From UBA947 sp031550975 (GTDB lineage Bacteria > Cyanobacteriota > Vampirovibrionia > Gastranaerophilales > Gastranaerophilaceae), in NCBI GenBank assembly GCA_031550975.1, contig JAVBOC010000005.1, positions 1 to 64,000 on the forward strand: DNA of 64,000 bases, in the 5' to 3' direction. Shown here in pieces: positions 56,509 to 63,670 of this stretch. Made by a program: the position numbers and the translations under genes. The notes beneath the pieces were generated by a model that did not search any database, was not told where the DNA came from, and was given only the letters and a program-made list of their open reading frames with translations. Within the stretch, counting starts at the first letter, position 1. Every line of letters starts with the position of its first letter.

Positions 56509-56889
56509 ATGTCTAAATTTAAATGTCAGGGATTTTCAAATACATTCAAAAACGCGCGAAAAGGGATGAGGCTTGCGATTAAAGCCGAAGACACAATCAA
56601 AATCCACTTCGTGGTGGCACTTTTTGTTGTTGTTATAGCGTTTATATTAGACGTTAGTCCGGTTAAACTTTGCGTCTTAACCCTAACAATCGGGATGGTA
56701 ATAATTACAGAGATGCTAAATTCCGCGATAGAATTCTCTCTCGACGCTATTTTTAAAAACAGATATTCAAAGATGGTCGGGATGGCAAAAGACATTTCCG
56801 CAGGCGCTGTGATGTTTGCCACCATACTTTCAGCCGTTATCGGCGTATTGCTTTTTGGTCCTGAGATTATAGAACTACTCGGTTTCTAA
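56509..56889 (+). CDS. dgkA: Diacylglycerol/undecaprenol kinase
   Basis: 126 residues, three membrane helices. FKNARKGMRLAIKAEDTIKIH, then ITEMLNSAIEFSLD is the active-site signature (E-x5-N-[ST]-A-I-E). DKAKD-like AKDISAGAVM follows. Small membrane kinases of this type phosphorylate diacylglycerol or undecaprenol, recycling lipid carriers. It is two bases after ybeY. Confidence 0.95.
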   Translation: MSKFKCQGFSNTFKNARKGMRLAIKAEDTIKIHFVVALFVVVIAFILDVSPVKLCVLTLTIGMVIITEMLNSAIEFSLDAIFKNRYSKMVGMAKDISAGAVMFATILSAVIGVLLFGPEIIELLGF

Positions 56890-56898
56890 ATGCAACAA

Positions 56899-56932
56899 CG
56901 TTGAGATTCTTCGCCTGTGGCTCAGAATGACG
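56899..56932. repeat. Half copy of family B element
   Basis: CGTTGAGATTCTTCGC...GGCTCAGAATGACG, matching one arm (inverted) of the full elements. Only 34 bp. Confidence 0.75.
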
Positions 56933-56938
56933 GATATT

Positions 56939-57142
56939 TTAATTATTGCTTAAAACCAATCTGAAGGTCGCAAGATTCTTAATAGAAAGCATTGCGTGTT
57001 TGTTGTCTTGATCTTTTGAAATGTCAAAGATACGAATAATGCGTTGGATTTCTTCTAAATCCTTGCGCGATTCGATTTTGTAAACATTGTTTACCGGATC
57101 AGATACAACAGACATCAATGTATTTAATTCTTGTTCCTTCAT
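56939..57142 (-). CDS. Hypothetical small protein
   Basis: 67 residues from the ATG at 57142 (MKEQELNTLMSVVSDP), preferred over the ATG two codons upstream because AAAAAGGA then has a normal six-base spacing. Charged, helical middle (SRKDLEEIQRIIRIFDISKDQDN). No motif recognised. About 280 bp of gap follows upstream to 57425, in which I see only an imperfect GGGCTGGGTCACTTCGTGACGC hairpin and an AAAATCCGCT word shared with the repeat at 24991. Confidence 0.55.
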   Translation of the reverse strand: MKEQELNTLMSVVSDPVNNVYKIESRKDLEEIQRIIRIFDISKDQDNKHAMLSIKNLATFRLVLSNN

Positions 57143-57424
57143 AGTCATTCCTTTTTAATGGGTCTTGGATTGTTGGCGGTTCGGAAAAGCGTGGTTTCCC
57201 TCACCTGGACGGGCTGGGTCACTTCGTGACGCGGCGCCCTTGCCAAAATCCGCTATACATCTATAAAGGATTTTTCGATTAAATAATTGCCTTTTTGTAA
57301 CATTACTTTACAGTGCCGATACACTCGTGTATGTATCGAAACTTCTTTAATTATAATTGTTGTTGCCTTTCTTTGGTAATTCTGCTACATTCATTAATGT
57401 GAAGAAGATTTTGGGAATTGATAG

Positions 57425-58099
57425 ATGAGAAAAGCGTTTACTTTAGCGGAAGTTTTAATTGTACTAGCGGTAATTGGGGTCATTGCAGCGCTAACTATTC
57501 CGACTCTAATGGCGAAATGGCGCGAGCAAGCAACAGTTGTACAGGTTAAAAAGGTATATTCTATTTTGAATCAGGCTTATGGAAGAATAATAGCTGCGTC
57601 GGGCGAAGATGCTATCTTCCAAATATTAAATGGAACCGCTGACCAATCAATTGAAGGCGCACAAAAACTGGCATCTGCATTCTCCAGGTATATGGTTACT
57701 GCTCAAGCTAACTCTGTTTTTGAACTATATGAAGGAATTGATCTGACTGGTGCATCTATGCAAATAGGGGCAAACCACGAAGTAATATATCTGCGAGATG
57801 GCACCGCGGTTTTGTTTGTTGCAGAAAATGCAACTTGCAATTGTTCTTGGGGAACAGGGGCATACGCCAATGTCTGCGCACAAATAGATGTGTTTCTTGA
57901 ACCATCCAAAGCTCCTCATTATGGGATTAATGCATTTACATTTTACTTAACCCAAGATGGAGTAATACCAATGGGTGGGAAAGGAAACGAGCGTTCTTAC
58001 GAAAATGGATATTGTAGTAAAAACGGCGGTAGCTGGCCAAATGGTTTTGGCTGTGCGGCTTGGATAATCGAAAACGGTAATATGGACTACCCAGACTAG
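57425..58099 (+). CDS. Type IV pilin-like protein
   Basis: 224 residues, very short leader MRKA then FTLAEVLIVLAVIGVIAALTIPTLM (class III type; cleavage after A rather than the usual G). The globular part has cysteine-rich segments ENATCNCSWGTG and CSKNGGSWPNGFGCAAW likely to be disulfide-bonded. Related to the genes at 9930 and 15602 in the first 35 residues only. The 3' end overlaps mazG by four bases on the other strand. Confidence 0.87.
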   Translation: MRKAFTLAEVLIVLAVIGVIAALTIPTLMAKWREQATVVQVKKVYSILNQAYGRIIAASGEDAIFQILNGTADQSIEGAQKLASAFSRYMVTAQANSVFELYEGIDLTGASMQIGANHEVIYLRDGTAVLFVAENATCNCSWGTGAYANVCAQIDVFLEPSKAPHYGINAFTFYLTQDGVIPMGGKGNERSYENGYCSKNGGSWPNGFGCAAWIIENGNMDYPD

Positions 58100-58866
58100 T
58101 TTGTGTCTTTGCAAATTTGTGACTTTGCTTGTTGCCATAGTGAGTCAAATTCCTCAAACGAATGGTTTTCGAGGGGTTTGGTGGCTAATTCTTCCATTTT
58201 TCTGAAACGTTTCATGAACTTTTTATTGGATTTCAAGAGTGCTTGTTCAGCATCAATTTTGTTCCAACGCGCAAGATTTACAACCGCAAACAAAATATCG
58301 CCGAATTCTTCTTCTTGTTCTTCAGGGGTCTTGGCGGATTTGAATTCCTCAAATTCTGACATAATACATTCATACAAGGAGTCCTCGTTTGGCCATTCAA
58401 AACCCGTTTTGACGGCTTTTTTGCTAATTTTTTGCGCACTCATAAGTGCTGACTGGGATTTTGAAATCCCGTCCATAGCGGATTTGCGGTGAGATTTTTC
58501 TTCTTTTTTAATCTGTTCCCAGTTGTCAATAACTTCTTGAGCGCAGTCTACATTTAGCTCCCCGAATACGTGCGGATGGCGGCGGATAAGTTTGTCTTTG
58601 AGTTCGCAAGCAACATCTTCTATGTCAAAATCTCCGTTTTCTGAAGCGATTTGCGCGTGAAGCACGACTTGTAATAAAACATCGCCGAGTTCTTCCCTTA
58701 AGTGTTTCGGGTCGTTGTTATCGATTGCGTCAACGGCTTCATAAGCTTCTTCAAGCATATTGGGTCTCAATGTAGCGTGAGTCTGTTCTCTGTCCCAAGG
58801 GCAGCCCTCAGGCGAGCGCAGTTTTGCGATAACTTCTATTAATTCTTCCAAATTTTTGTATCCCAT
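58096..58866 (-). CDS. mazG: Nucleoside triphosphate pyrophosphohydrolase MazG
   Basis: 256 residues, two-domain MazG. First unit: LRSPEGCPWDREQTHATLRPNMLEEAYEAVDAI...LREELGDVLLQVV with the EExxE and ExxD metal pattern. Second unit: FEWPNEDSLYECIMSEFEEFKSA...EEFGDILFAVVN. It cleaves non-canonical or excess NTPs to NMP and PPi. Single gene with a 74-bp family E repeat just upstream. Confidence 0.96.
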   Translation of the reverse strand: MGYKNLEELIEVIAKLRSPEGCPWDREQTHATLRPNMLEEAYEAVDAIDNNDPKHLREELGDVLLQVVLHAQIASENGDFDIEDVACELKDKLIRRHPHVFGELNVDCAQEVIDNWEQIKKEEKSHRKSAMDGISKSQSALMSAQKISKKAVKTGFEWPNEDSLYECIMSEFEEFKSAKTPEEQEEEFGDILFAVVNLARWNKIDAEQALLKSNKKFMKRFRKMEELATKPLENHSFEEFDSLWQQAKSQICKDTN

Positions 58867-58886
58867 TTAATAATTATAGCAGAAAA

Positions 58887-58960
58887 GGGATTAGAAACCA
58901 GAGACGAGGAACTAGAAATTAACAAACCGCTAGTTTCTAGTCCCTAATCCCTAGTCCCTG
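58887..58960. repeat. CTAGTCCC inverted repeat (family E), long copy
   Basis: GGGATTAGAAACCAGAGACG... and its inverse TAGTTTCTAGTCCCTAATCCCTAG form a hairpin-capable pair around AAATTAACAAACC. Confidence 0.8.
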
Positions 58961-59088
58961 ACCAAATATACATCATTTGGTTGATTTATAATCAGCGCGC
59001 TGTGATATCCTAAGTATGTAAGAATAAATGAGAGAATTACAAAAGGCCGAAGGTCTTAAGAAGGATATTAGAGAAAGGATAACTAAGA

Positions 59089-59553
59089 ATGGCAAATTTA
59101 TCAATTTCCGGTATTCGTGAACGCATATTTAGCACTACAAAACACGAACAAACCACTTCCCGGAGTACGAACCCATTTGCACAAACATCGTTTAAAGGTA
59201 ATGTTTTGAGTGCGGACGTTTTTGAATCTTCAAAGAAAAAAGATGCAGTTCCAAGCGCACAAAATAAATTAACATACAGCGCGTTGGTAGGCTCACTTGG
59301 CGGATGGAGCCAAAAGCTTCAACAAGCAAGAGAAAATGTTATCGCTTTTGGTAACAGAATGAAAGAAAACATATCAAGCAGCTGGGATCAAATGATTAAC
59401 CAAGACTTCCCAACTTTCAAAAACTGGGCAGCAAGCTTGAATACCCCTGTAAATATGAGCTTCGGTATGAACAAATACGCAACAATGCCGGTAGCCGAAA
59501 TAAGAGCAGAACTCACGCAAAGCATCGCATCGCTTGAGTCCGGGCAAGTTTAG
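59089..59553 (+). CDS. Hypothetical protein with N-terminal F-(K)G motif
   Basis: 154 residues (MANLSISGIRERIF...), AQTSFKGNVL at about 31-40, a variant of the F-G motif. Later SFGMNK repeats the word. The rest is helical and polar, with no signal peptide. GGATAACTAAGA precedes the ATG, and the leader includes GGCCGAAGGTC, the same short hairpin word as before 2878. It lacks the TAGCAA promoter pattern, and is translated with the next gene (12-bp gap). Confidence 0.7.
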   Translation: MANLSISGIRERIFSTTKHEQTTSRSTNPFAQTSFKGNVLSADVFESSKKKDAVPSAQNKLTYSALVGSLGGWSQKLQQARENVIAFGNRMKENISSSWDQMINQDFPTFKNWAASLNTPVNMSFGMNKYATMPVAEIRAELTQSIASLESGQV

Positions 59554-59565
59554 GAGGGGATATCA

Positions 59566-59934
59566 ATGACAAATAAATCGTTTAAAAAAGTAGAAAAAAT
59601 AATCGACGGCTTAAGACAGCACAAAGATACTGAAGCTGTTGGACTTTTAGAAGAAGTCGGCACAAATTCTTCACTAGATTGTGTTCGTGAAATGACATCC
59701 CGCGCGCTTATTAAAAGAAACGAGCCGGAATCATTGCAAATTGTTATCGGGCATAAAGGTAAAGGTATCCATGATATGTCGACAATCGTTGCGATGAGTG
59801 CGATTAACGAAATCTTGGCACTTAAAGACAAAACTTTTGCTTCACAAGTTCTTGAAGAAACAGTTAACAGCCACGAAGACGAAGCTGTACGTGACAATGC
59901 ACGTTCAGTAAGAGCTTTGTTAGCTTTATCGTAG
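59566..59934 (+). CDS. Small HEAT-like repeat protein
   Basis: 122 residues. Three helical-hairpin-like units, e.g. DTEAVGLLEEVGTNSSLDCVREMTSRAL and DEAVRDNARSVRALLALS, resembling HEAT/PBS lyase repeats. Cytosolic, acidic. GGAGGGGATATCA precedes the ATG. Follows the F-G protein in the same operon and ends 17 bp before a terminator. Probably a binding protein; partner unknown. Confidence 0.7.
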   Translation: MTNKSFKKVEKIIDGLRQHKDTEAVGLLEEVGTNSSLDCVREMTSRALIKRNEPESLQIVIGHKGKGIHDMSTIVAMSAINEILALKDKTFASQVLEETVNSHEDEAVRDNARSVRALLALS

Positions 59935-59950
59935 AAAATAAGTTATATAA

Positions 59951-59975
59951 AAAAGCCCGGTTTTCGGGCTTTTTT
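59951..59975. terminator. Bidirectional terminator
   Basis: AAAAGCCCG / CGGGCTTTTTT with a GTTTT loop. It lies between genes converging from 59934 and 59987. Confidence 0.88.
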
Positions 59976-59986
59976 GCTTCTAAATA

Positions 59987-60613
59987 CTATTGAGTTTTTC
60001 GAAAAACTGTAGACAAGCTATCCAAGAGATTGTAACCTGGCCACCTTTTATCGGCATGAATAGAGGCATTCGGTATATTTATTGTTCCAATTTGTTCTAC
60101 TCCATCTGCAATTGGAATATTGTCCTTATATATAAATTCTAAAGGATGTCCCATACTGTCATATTTTGCAAAATCTTTTGCTGGTAAGCCATCGGTTAAG
60201 TGTTTGTGACTATTGTTTGACCTGATAATGTCAAGAAACCCTTCTTGTCTTTTGGGCAACTGATAGAGAGTTTTTTGGCTTCTTATAAGCAACTTTTTCG
60301 GATCAAGAATATTAGTTGGTACGCGTAATATAGCAACATTTGGCTGGTTTTTTGCGACGAATCTAAGCAATTTTGTCTTTAGATCTACTTCACCCCAAAT
60401 TGGATGAGCTCCCCATTTTCTGAATAGATTTCTGGCTGCAACCATATATACAGCGGGGATATCACCGGCAGTCGAAATATTTATCGCTCAGCTTTGAAAA
60501 ATTGCCTTGCTGCTCCATGACGCTTCGGGCGTCAAATGATACAAGTATTTCGGTAAACCATTTTTTTGCGTAGCAGTTTGCAATCCTTTAGCAAGTATTT
60601 TACCGATAGTCAT
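59987..60613 (-). pseudogene. ART-like gene interrupted by an in-frame TGA
   Basis: The reading frame from ATG 60613 (MTIGKILAKGLQTATQKNG; AAGGAATTAATC upstream) runs without a shift to a stop at 59987, except for a TGA at codon 42 (60490-60488). If that codon is read as a residue the product is 208 residues. Around it, YLYHLTPEASWSSKAIFQS-x-AINIST resembles the 'YHxTxxxxxxSIxxxGxI' start of ADP-ribosyltransferase-like folds, where the missing residue would be Gly (TGA from GGA by one base). Part 2 starts MVAARNLFRKWGAH at 60445 if re-initiated. ART identity is weak. Sequencing error cannot be excluded. Confidence 0.7.
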
Positions 60614-60652
60614 GATTAATTCCTTATTTTCCCCAAAGTTTTCTTATATTTT

Positions 60653-60683
60653 TATAAAGTATTTCTTCTGAACTAAATTGCTA
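60653..60683 (-). promoter_or_regulatory. TAGCAA-19-TTTATA promoter-like motif
   Basis: Minus strand TAGCAA at 60683-60678, 19 bp, TTTATA at 60658-60653, 39 bases before the ATG at 60613. Confidence 0.45.
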
Positions 60684-60707
60684 CTTTGACAAATATATTT
60701 ACAATAA

Positions 60708-60740
60708 TAAGTGCCAGTTTATTAAACAAACTGGCACTTA
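60708..60740. terminator. Hairpin after the aminotransferase gene
   Basis: AAGTGCCAGTTT / AAACTGGCACTT, 12-bp stem with a 7-nt loop, 29 bases downstream of the stop at 60769 on the minus strand. Only a weak T-run follows (TATTATTG). Confidence 0.65.
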
Positions 60741-60768
60741 TAGTTTATTAGTTTCCAACCTCTAGTCC

Positions 60769-62001
60769 TTAAAAATGGAAGCCATCTTCTTTCAAGCGGT
60801 CGATTACTGTTTGCAATTCTTTCTCGCTGCAAACGTATGAGATTCTAAAGAACCCTTCTCCGCGGTCACCAAATGCGTTGCCCGGAACGATTACGATACC
60901 GGATTTTTCCAAGACCTCTGCACAGAAGTCAAACGCTGACTTGTAGCGCGGTGGAATCGGAAGCCACAAATAGAAAGTTGCCGGAGGAACGGTTTTTTCG
61001 TCGATATCCCAGCCGAGTTCTTTGAACCCTTTAACTAAAATTTGCTGTTTGCGTTTGTAAATAGCGTTTTCGCGTGCGATGTATTCGTCGCCTTCTTTAG
61101 AGTTTAAAACATCTGCGCAAGCGATTTGGAGCGCTTTGAAGATTCCGTTGTCGATTGTGGATTTTGCTTTCCCGAATTCGCCAACAACTTGTTTGTTGCC
61201 GCAAATCCAGCCCACTCTCCATCCTGTTAACGCGTAAGGTTTTGAGAATGAAAAGAATTCAACTGCTATGTCTTTTGCGCCTTCGATTTCGAATACGCTG
61301 AACGGTTTTGCCCAGTCTTCAAAGTATAATTCGCAATAAGCCGCGTCTGAAATTAGCAAAATATCGTATTTTTTACAGAAATCAACAACAGATTTCACAT
61401 ATTCTTTTGTTGTAATCGCACCAAGCGGGTTATTCGGGTAGTTGATGATAAGCGCTTTGATTTTTTTAGGATCATGACCATCTTTTATAAGATTAGCCAT
61501 AACGTCTTCCATGTTTGGCTGGTAGTCGTTTTCGACAGTCAGCGGAACAGGGTAAGCCACAGCGCCGCAGCATTTTGTGAACTCCCAATATGACGCATAA
61601 CCTGGATCTGGAACAAGGATTATCTCACCGCTGCAAGGGTTTATGATTGAGCGGATAAGGTTTGCCAACCCTTCTTTTGAACCGATAAGCGAAAATACTT
61701 CACTTACAGCGTCAATTTCAACGTTGAAACGGCGTTTCATATAAGTAGAAACTGCGTTTCTCAAGTACATTTCGCCTTTTGGAGTTGAATATGTGTGCAT
61801 GTCTTCTTCGTCAAGAAGTTCTTTCAGTCTTTTGATCGCATATTCCGGTGGCTGCGCTGTTGGAGCACCCATTGCAAGTGATATCGGTGCACGGTTTCTA
61901 GCGGTCAATTCCGGTTTTAGTTTTACAACTTTCTCTTTCAAGACAAACATGATGTAGTCTTCTAACTGCGTTACGCAATTGTTAAATAAATTATCTTTCA
62001 T
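60769..62001 (-). CDS. Class I/II aminotransferase, DapL-like
   Basis: 410 residues, PLP fold type I. TPKGEMYLRNAVSTYM, PDPGYASY, NYPNNPLGA, SDAAYCEL, and the PLP lysine in FSFSKPYALTGWRVGW. FRISYV near the end binds the carboxylate. Length, the FSFSKxYxxTGWRxG form and co-occurrence of lysA fit an LL-diaminopimelate aminotransferase, the cyanobacterial lysine route. An aspartate or other aminotransferase is possible. A family E-like word overlaps its stop codon. Confidence 0.85.
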   Translation of the reverse strand: MKDNLFNNCVTQLEDYIMFVLKEKVVKLKPELTARNRAPISLAMGAPTAQPPEYAIKRLKELLDEEDMHTYSTPKGEMYLRNAVSTYMKRRFNVEIDAVSEVFSLIGSKEGLANLIRSIINPCSGEIILVPDPGYASYWEFTKCCGAVAYPVPLTVENDYQPNMEDVMANLIKDGHDPKKIKALIINYPNNPLGAITTKEYVKSVVDFCKKYDILLISDAAYCELYFEDWAKPFSVFEIEGAKDIAVEFFSFSKPYALTGWRVGWICGNKQVVGEFGKAKSTIDNGIFKALQIACADVLNSKEGDEYIARENAIYKRKQQILVKGFKELGWDIDEKTVPPATFYLWLPIPPRYKSAFDFCAEVLEKSGIVIVPGNAFGDRGEGFFRISYVCSEKELQTVIDRLKEDGFHF

Positions 62002-62044
62002 TTTTTAGTTTTTCCTTTCAGAGGTAAATTTTGGGTTTATTCCT

Positions 62045-62764
62045 CTATCCTGCCATTTGCATCGGCCCTTCAAGTGAAGCCGCTACAAACTGTTTTGTGT
62101 ACTCGTTGCCTTGGTCGAGCATTTGTTTTGGAGTTCCCTCAAAAACAATCTTCCCGCCATACAACATTATGACCCGATCTGCGGTTCTTTCAATAGTTGA
62201 CATTTGGTGGGTTACAACTATTGAAGACGCACGGGTTTCGTCCTTGAGCCTAACAATATAATCCTCAATCAAAGTTGATGAAATCGGATCCAAACCGGAA
62301 GTCGGTTCGTCATATAGAATCGAATTAGGCCCCGTCACTATGGCTCGCGCGAAGCTTACACGCTTCTGCATGCCACCGGAAAGCTCGGACGGAAACTTGT
62401 CTTCAATCCCTTTTAAACCAACAAGTTCCAGCTTTTCCGCAACTATTTTTTTAATATCTTCTTCTGTATATTTTTTTCTCATATCCCGACGTTCGTGCAG
62501 CGCAAAAGCAATGTTATCGTAAACATTTAAACTGTCGAATAACGCCGAATATTGGAAAACCATCCCAATATTGCCGTCAGAAGTGATAATTTCACCGCTG
62601 TCGGGCTTAATAAGTCCGCAGATAAGTTTCAGCACGGTACTTTTCCCTGAGCCGCTAAAGCCGACGACAGCAAGAGTTTCGCCGCTCTCTACCTTAAAAG
62701 AGATATCGTCAATAACCTTTCTCTCATTAAATGCTTTTGTTAAATTTTTAACTTCAATACTCAT
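62045..62764 (-). CDS. ABC transporter ATPase, MlaF-like
   Basis: 239 residues. Walker A GFSGSGKST, Q-loop GMVFQYSALFDSLNVYDN, signature LSGGMQKRVSFARAI, Walker B ILYDEPTSGLD and a VTHQMSTIERTADRV H-loop segment. Its sequence style and neighbour match the MlaF/Ttg2A group that drives phospholipid transport between outer and inner membranes. It lies 18 bp after the permease. The substrate-binding MlaD/Mce subunit is not found downstream, where the aminotransferase begins. Confidence 0.92.
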   Translation of the reverse strand: MSIEVKNLTKAFNERKVIDDISFKVESGETLAVVGFSGSGKSTVLKLICGLIKPDSGEIITSDGNIGMVFQYSALFDSLNVYDNIAFALHERRDMRKKYTEEDIKKIVAEKLELVGLKGIEDKFPSELSGGMQKRVSFARAIVTGPNSILYDEPTSGLDPISSTLIEDYIVRLKDETRASSIVVTHQMSTIERTADRVIMLYGGKIVFEGTPKQMLDQGNEYTKQFVAASLEGPMQMAG

Positions 62765-62782
62765 CTACTAACCTATTATATA

Positions 62783-63619
62783 CTAAAAGAAATATGCAAT
62801 GGCAAAAAACATGTCTATTATGACGATTGCCACGAAAGACCAAACAACAGCCTTTGTTGTAGCCTCCCCAACGCCTTTTGCGCCGCCTTTTGCGTAGTAT
62901 CCGCACGAACAGCTTATAAGCGCGATTGTCGCGCCAAAACAGACTGCTTTTTCTAAACTCACAAACAAATCCTTTGTATAAATCCCCAGCCATGCCGATT
63001 CAAAGAACGCACGATAGCTTAAGCCTGCTGTTAAGTCAGAAGTTACAGCGCCTGCCAAAACGCCGACTACAAGGGCGATTATGGTGATAACAGGCATCAT
63101 AAATATTCCTGATAAGACTCTTGGGACAAAAAGATAGCGCACAGGTTCAACTTTTAGGACTTCAATCGCGTCAATTTGTTCTGTAACCCGCATTGTAGCA
63201 ATTTCTGAAGCCAGCGATGAACCAATCATAGAAATTATCGCAAAACCCGACATTATTACCGCTAATTCGCGCACAACCAGGATTGAAATCGCCATCCCGA
63301 CGAAGTGCCCGCCCCCTTGTTTAACCATTTCTTTTGCCACTTGAGAGGCCACAATTATAATTGACATACTTTCAATTGAAAGCGTAATTGGAAGCGAAGT
63401 TATTCCAAAACGGTGGCATTGTTCCATGACTTCTCTCCAGCTGATTTGGCCTTTTAGAATGTATTTGAAAGTTTCAATCCCGTTTTGAGTAATTTGTCCG
63501 AGCGTTTCAAAAAATATGGAGAACTGTTCAAGCACCCCCATAAAAATCTGATAAGTCGCAGATTTTTTATAATATTTTTGAATCCCCGTTATTACATCAA
63601 TCATTTGATTATTATACAT
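62783..63619 (-). CDS. MlaE-type ABC permease
   Basis: 278 residues. YrbE/MlaE domain, five membrane segments, with the FKYILKGQISWREVMEQCHRFGITSLPI opening, GSSLASEIATMRVTEQIDAIEVLKVEPVRYLFVPRVL (conserved E-x-D coupling region), and VKAVCFGATIALISCSCGYYAKGGAKGVGEATTKAVV near the end. First gene of the transporter unit. In cyanobacteria and chloroplasts (TGD1) such permeases move lipids. Confidence 0.95.
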   Translation of the reverse strand: MYNNQMIDVITGIQKYYKKSATYQIFMGVLEQFSIFFETLGQITQNGIETFKYILKGQISWREVMEQCHRFGITSLPITLSIESMSIIIVASQVAKEMVKQGGGHFVGMAISILVVRELAVIMSGFAIISMIGSSLASEIATMRVTEQIDAIEVLKVEPVRYLFVPRVLSGIFMMPVITIIALVVGVLAGAVTSDLTAGLSYRAFFESAWLGIYTKDLFVSLEKAVCFGATIALISCSCGYYAKGGAKGVGEATTKAVVWSFVAIVIIDMFFAIAYFF

Positions 63620-63655
63620 TAAATTATTCTATTTGTCTCACACATCTCTTTATTA

Positions 63656-63664
63656 TGCTATAAT
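63656..63664 (+). promoter_or_regulatory. Extended -10 promoter, padR-like gene, probably leaderless
   Basis: TGCTATAAT ends at 63664, six bases before the ATG at 63671. There is no Shine-Dalgarno sequence. Confidence 0.55.
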
Positions 63665-63670
63665 CAATGT

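Noticed and set aside
57180..57260. Possible tRNA or structured RNA in the gap before the pilin gene
   Set aside because: A GGGTCACTTCGTGACGC hairpin exists, but no cloverleaf, T-loop or other known RNA pattern could be found.
60488..60490. UGA recoded as an amino acid
   Set aside because: prfB (RF2) is present and many clear genes end in TGA, so the standard code applies; a nonsense change is simpler.
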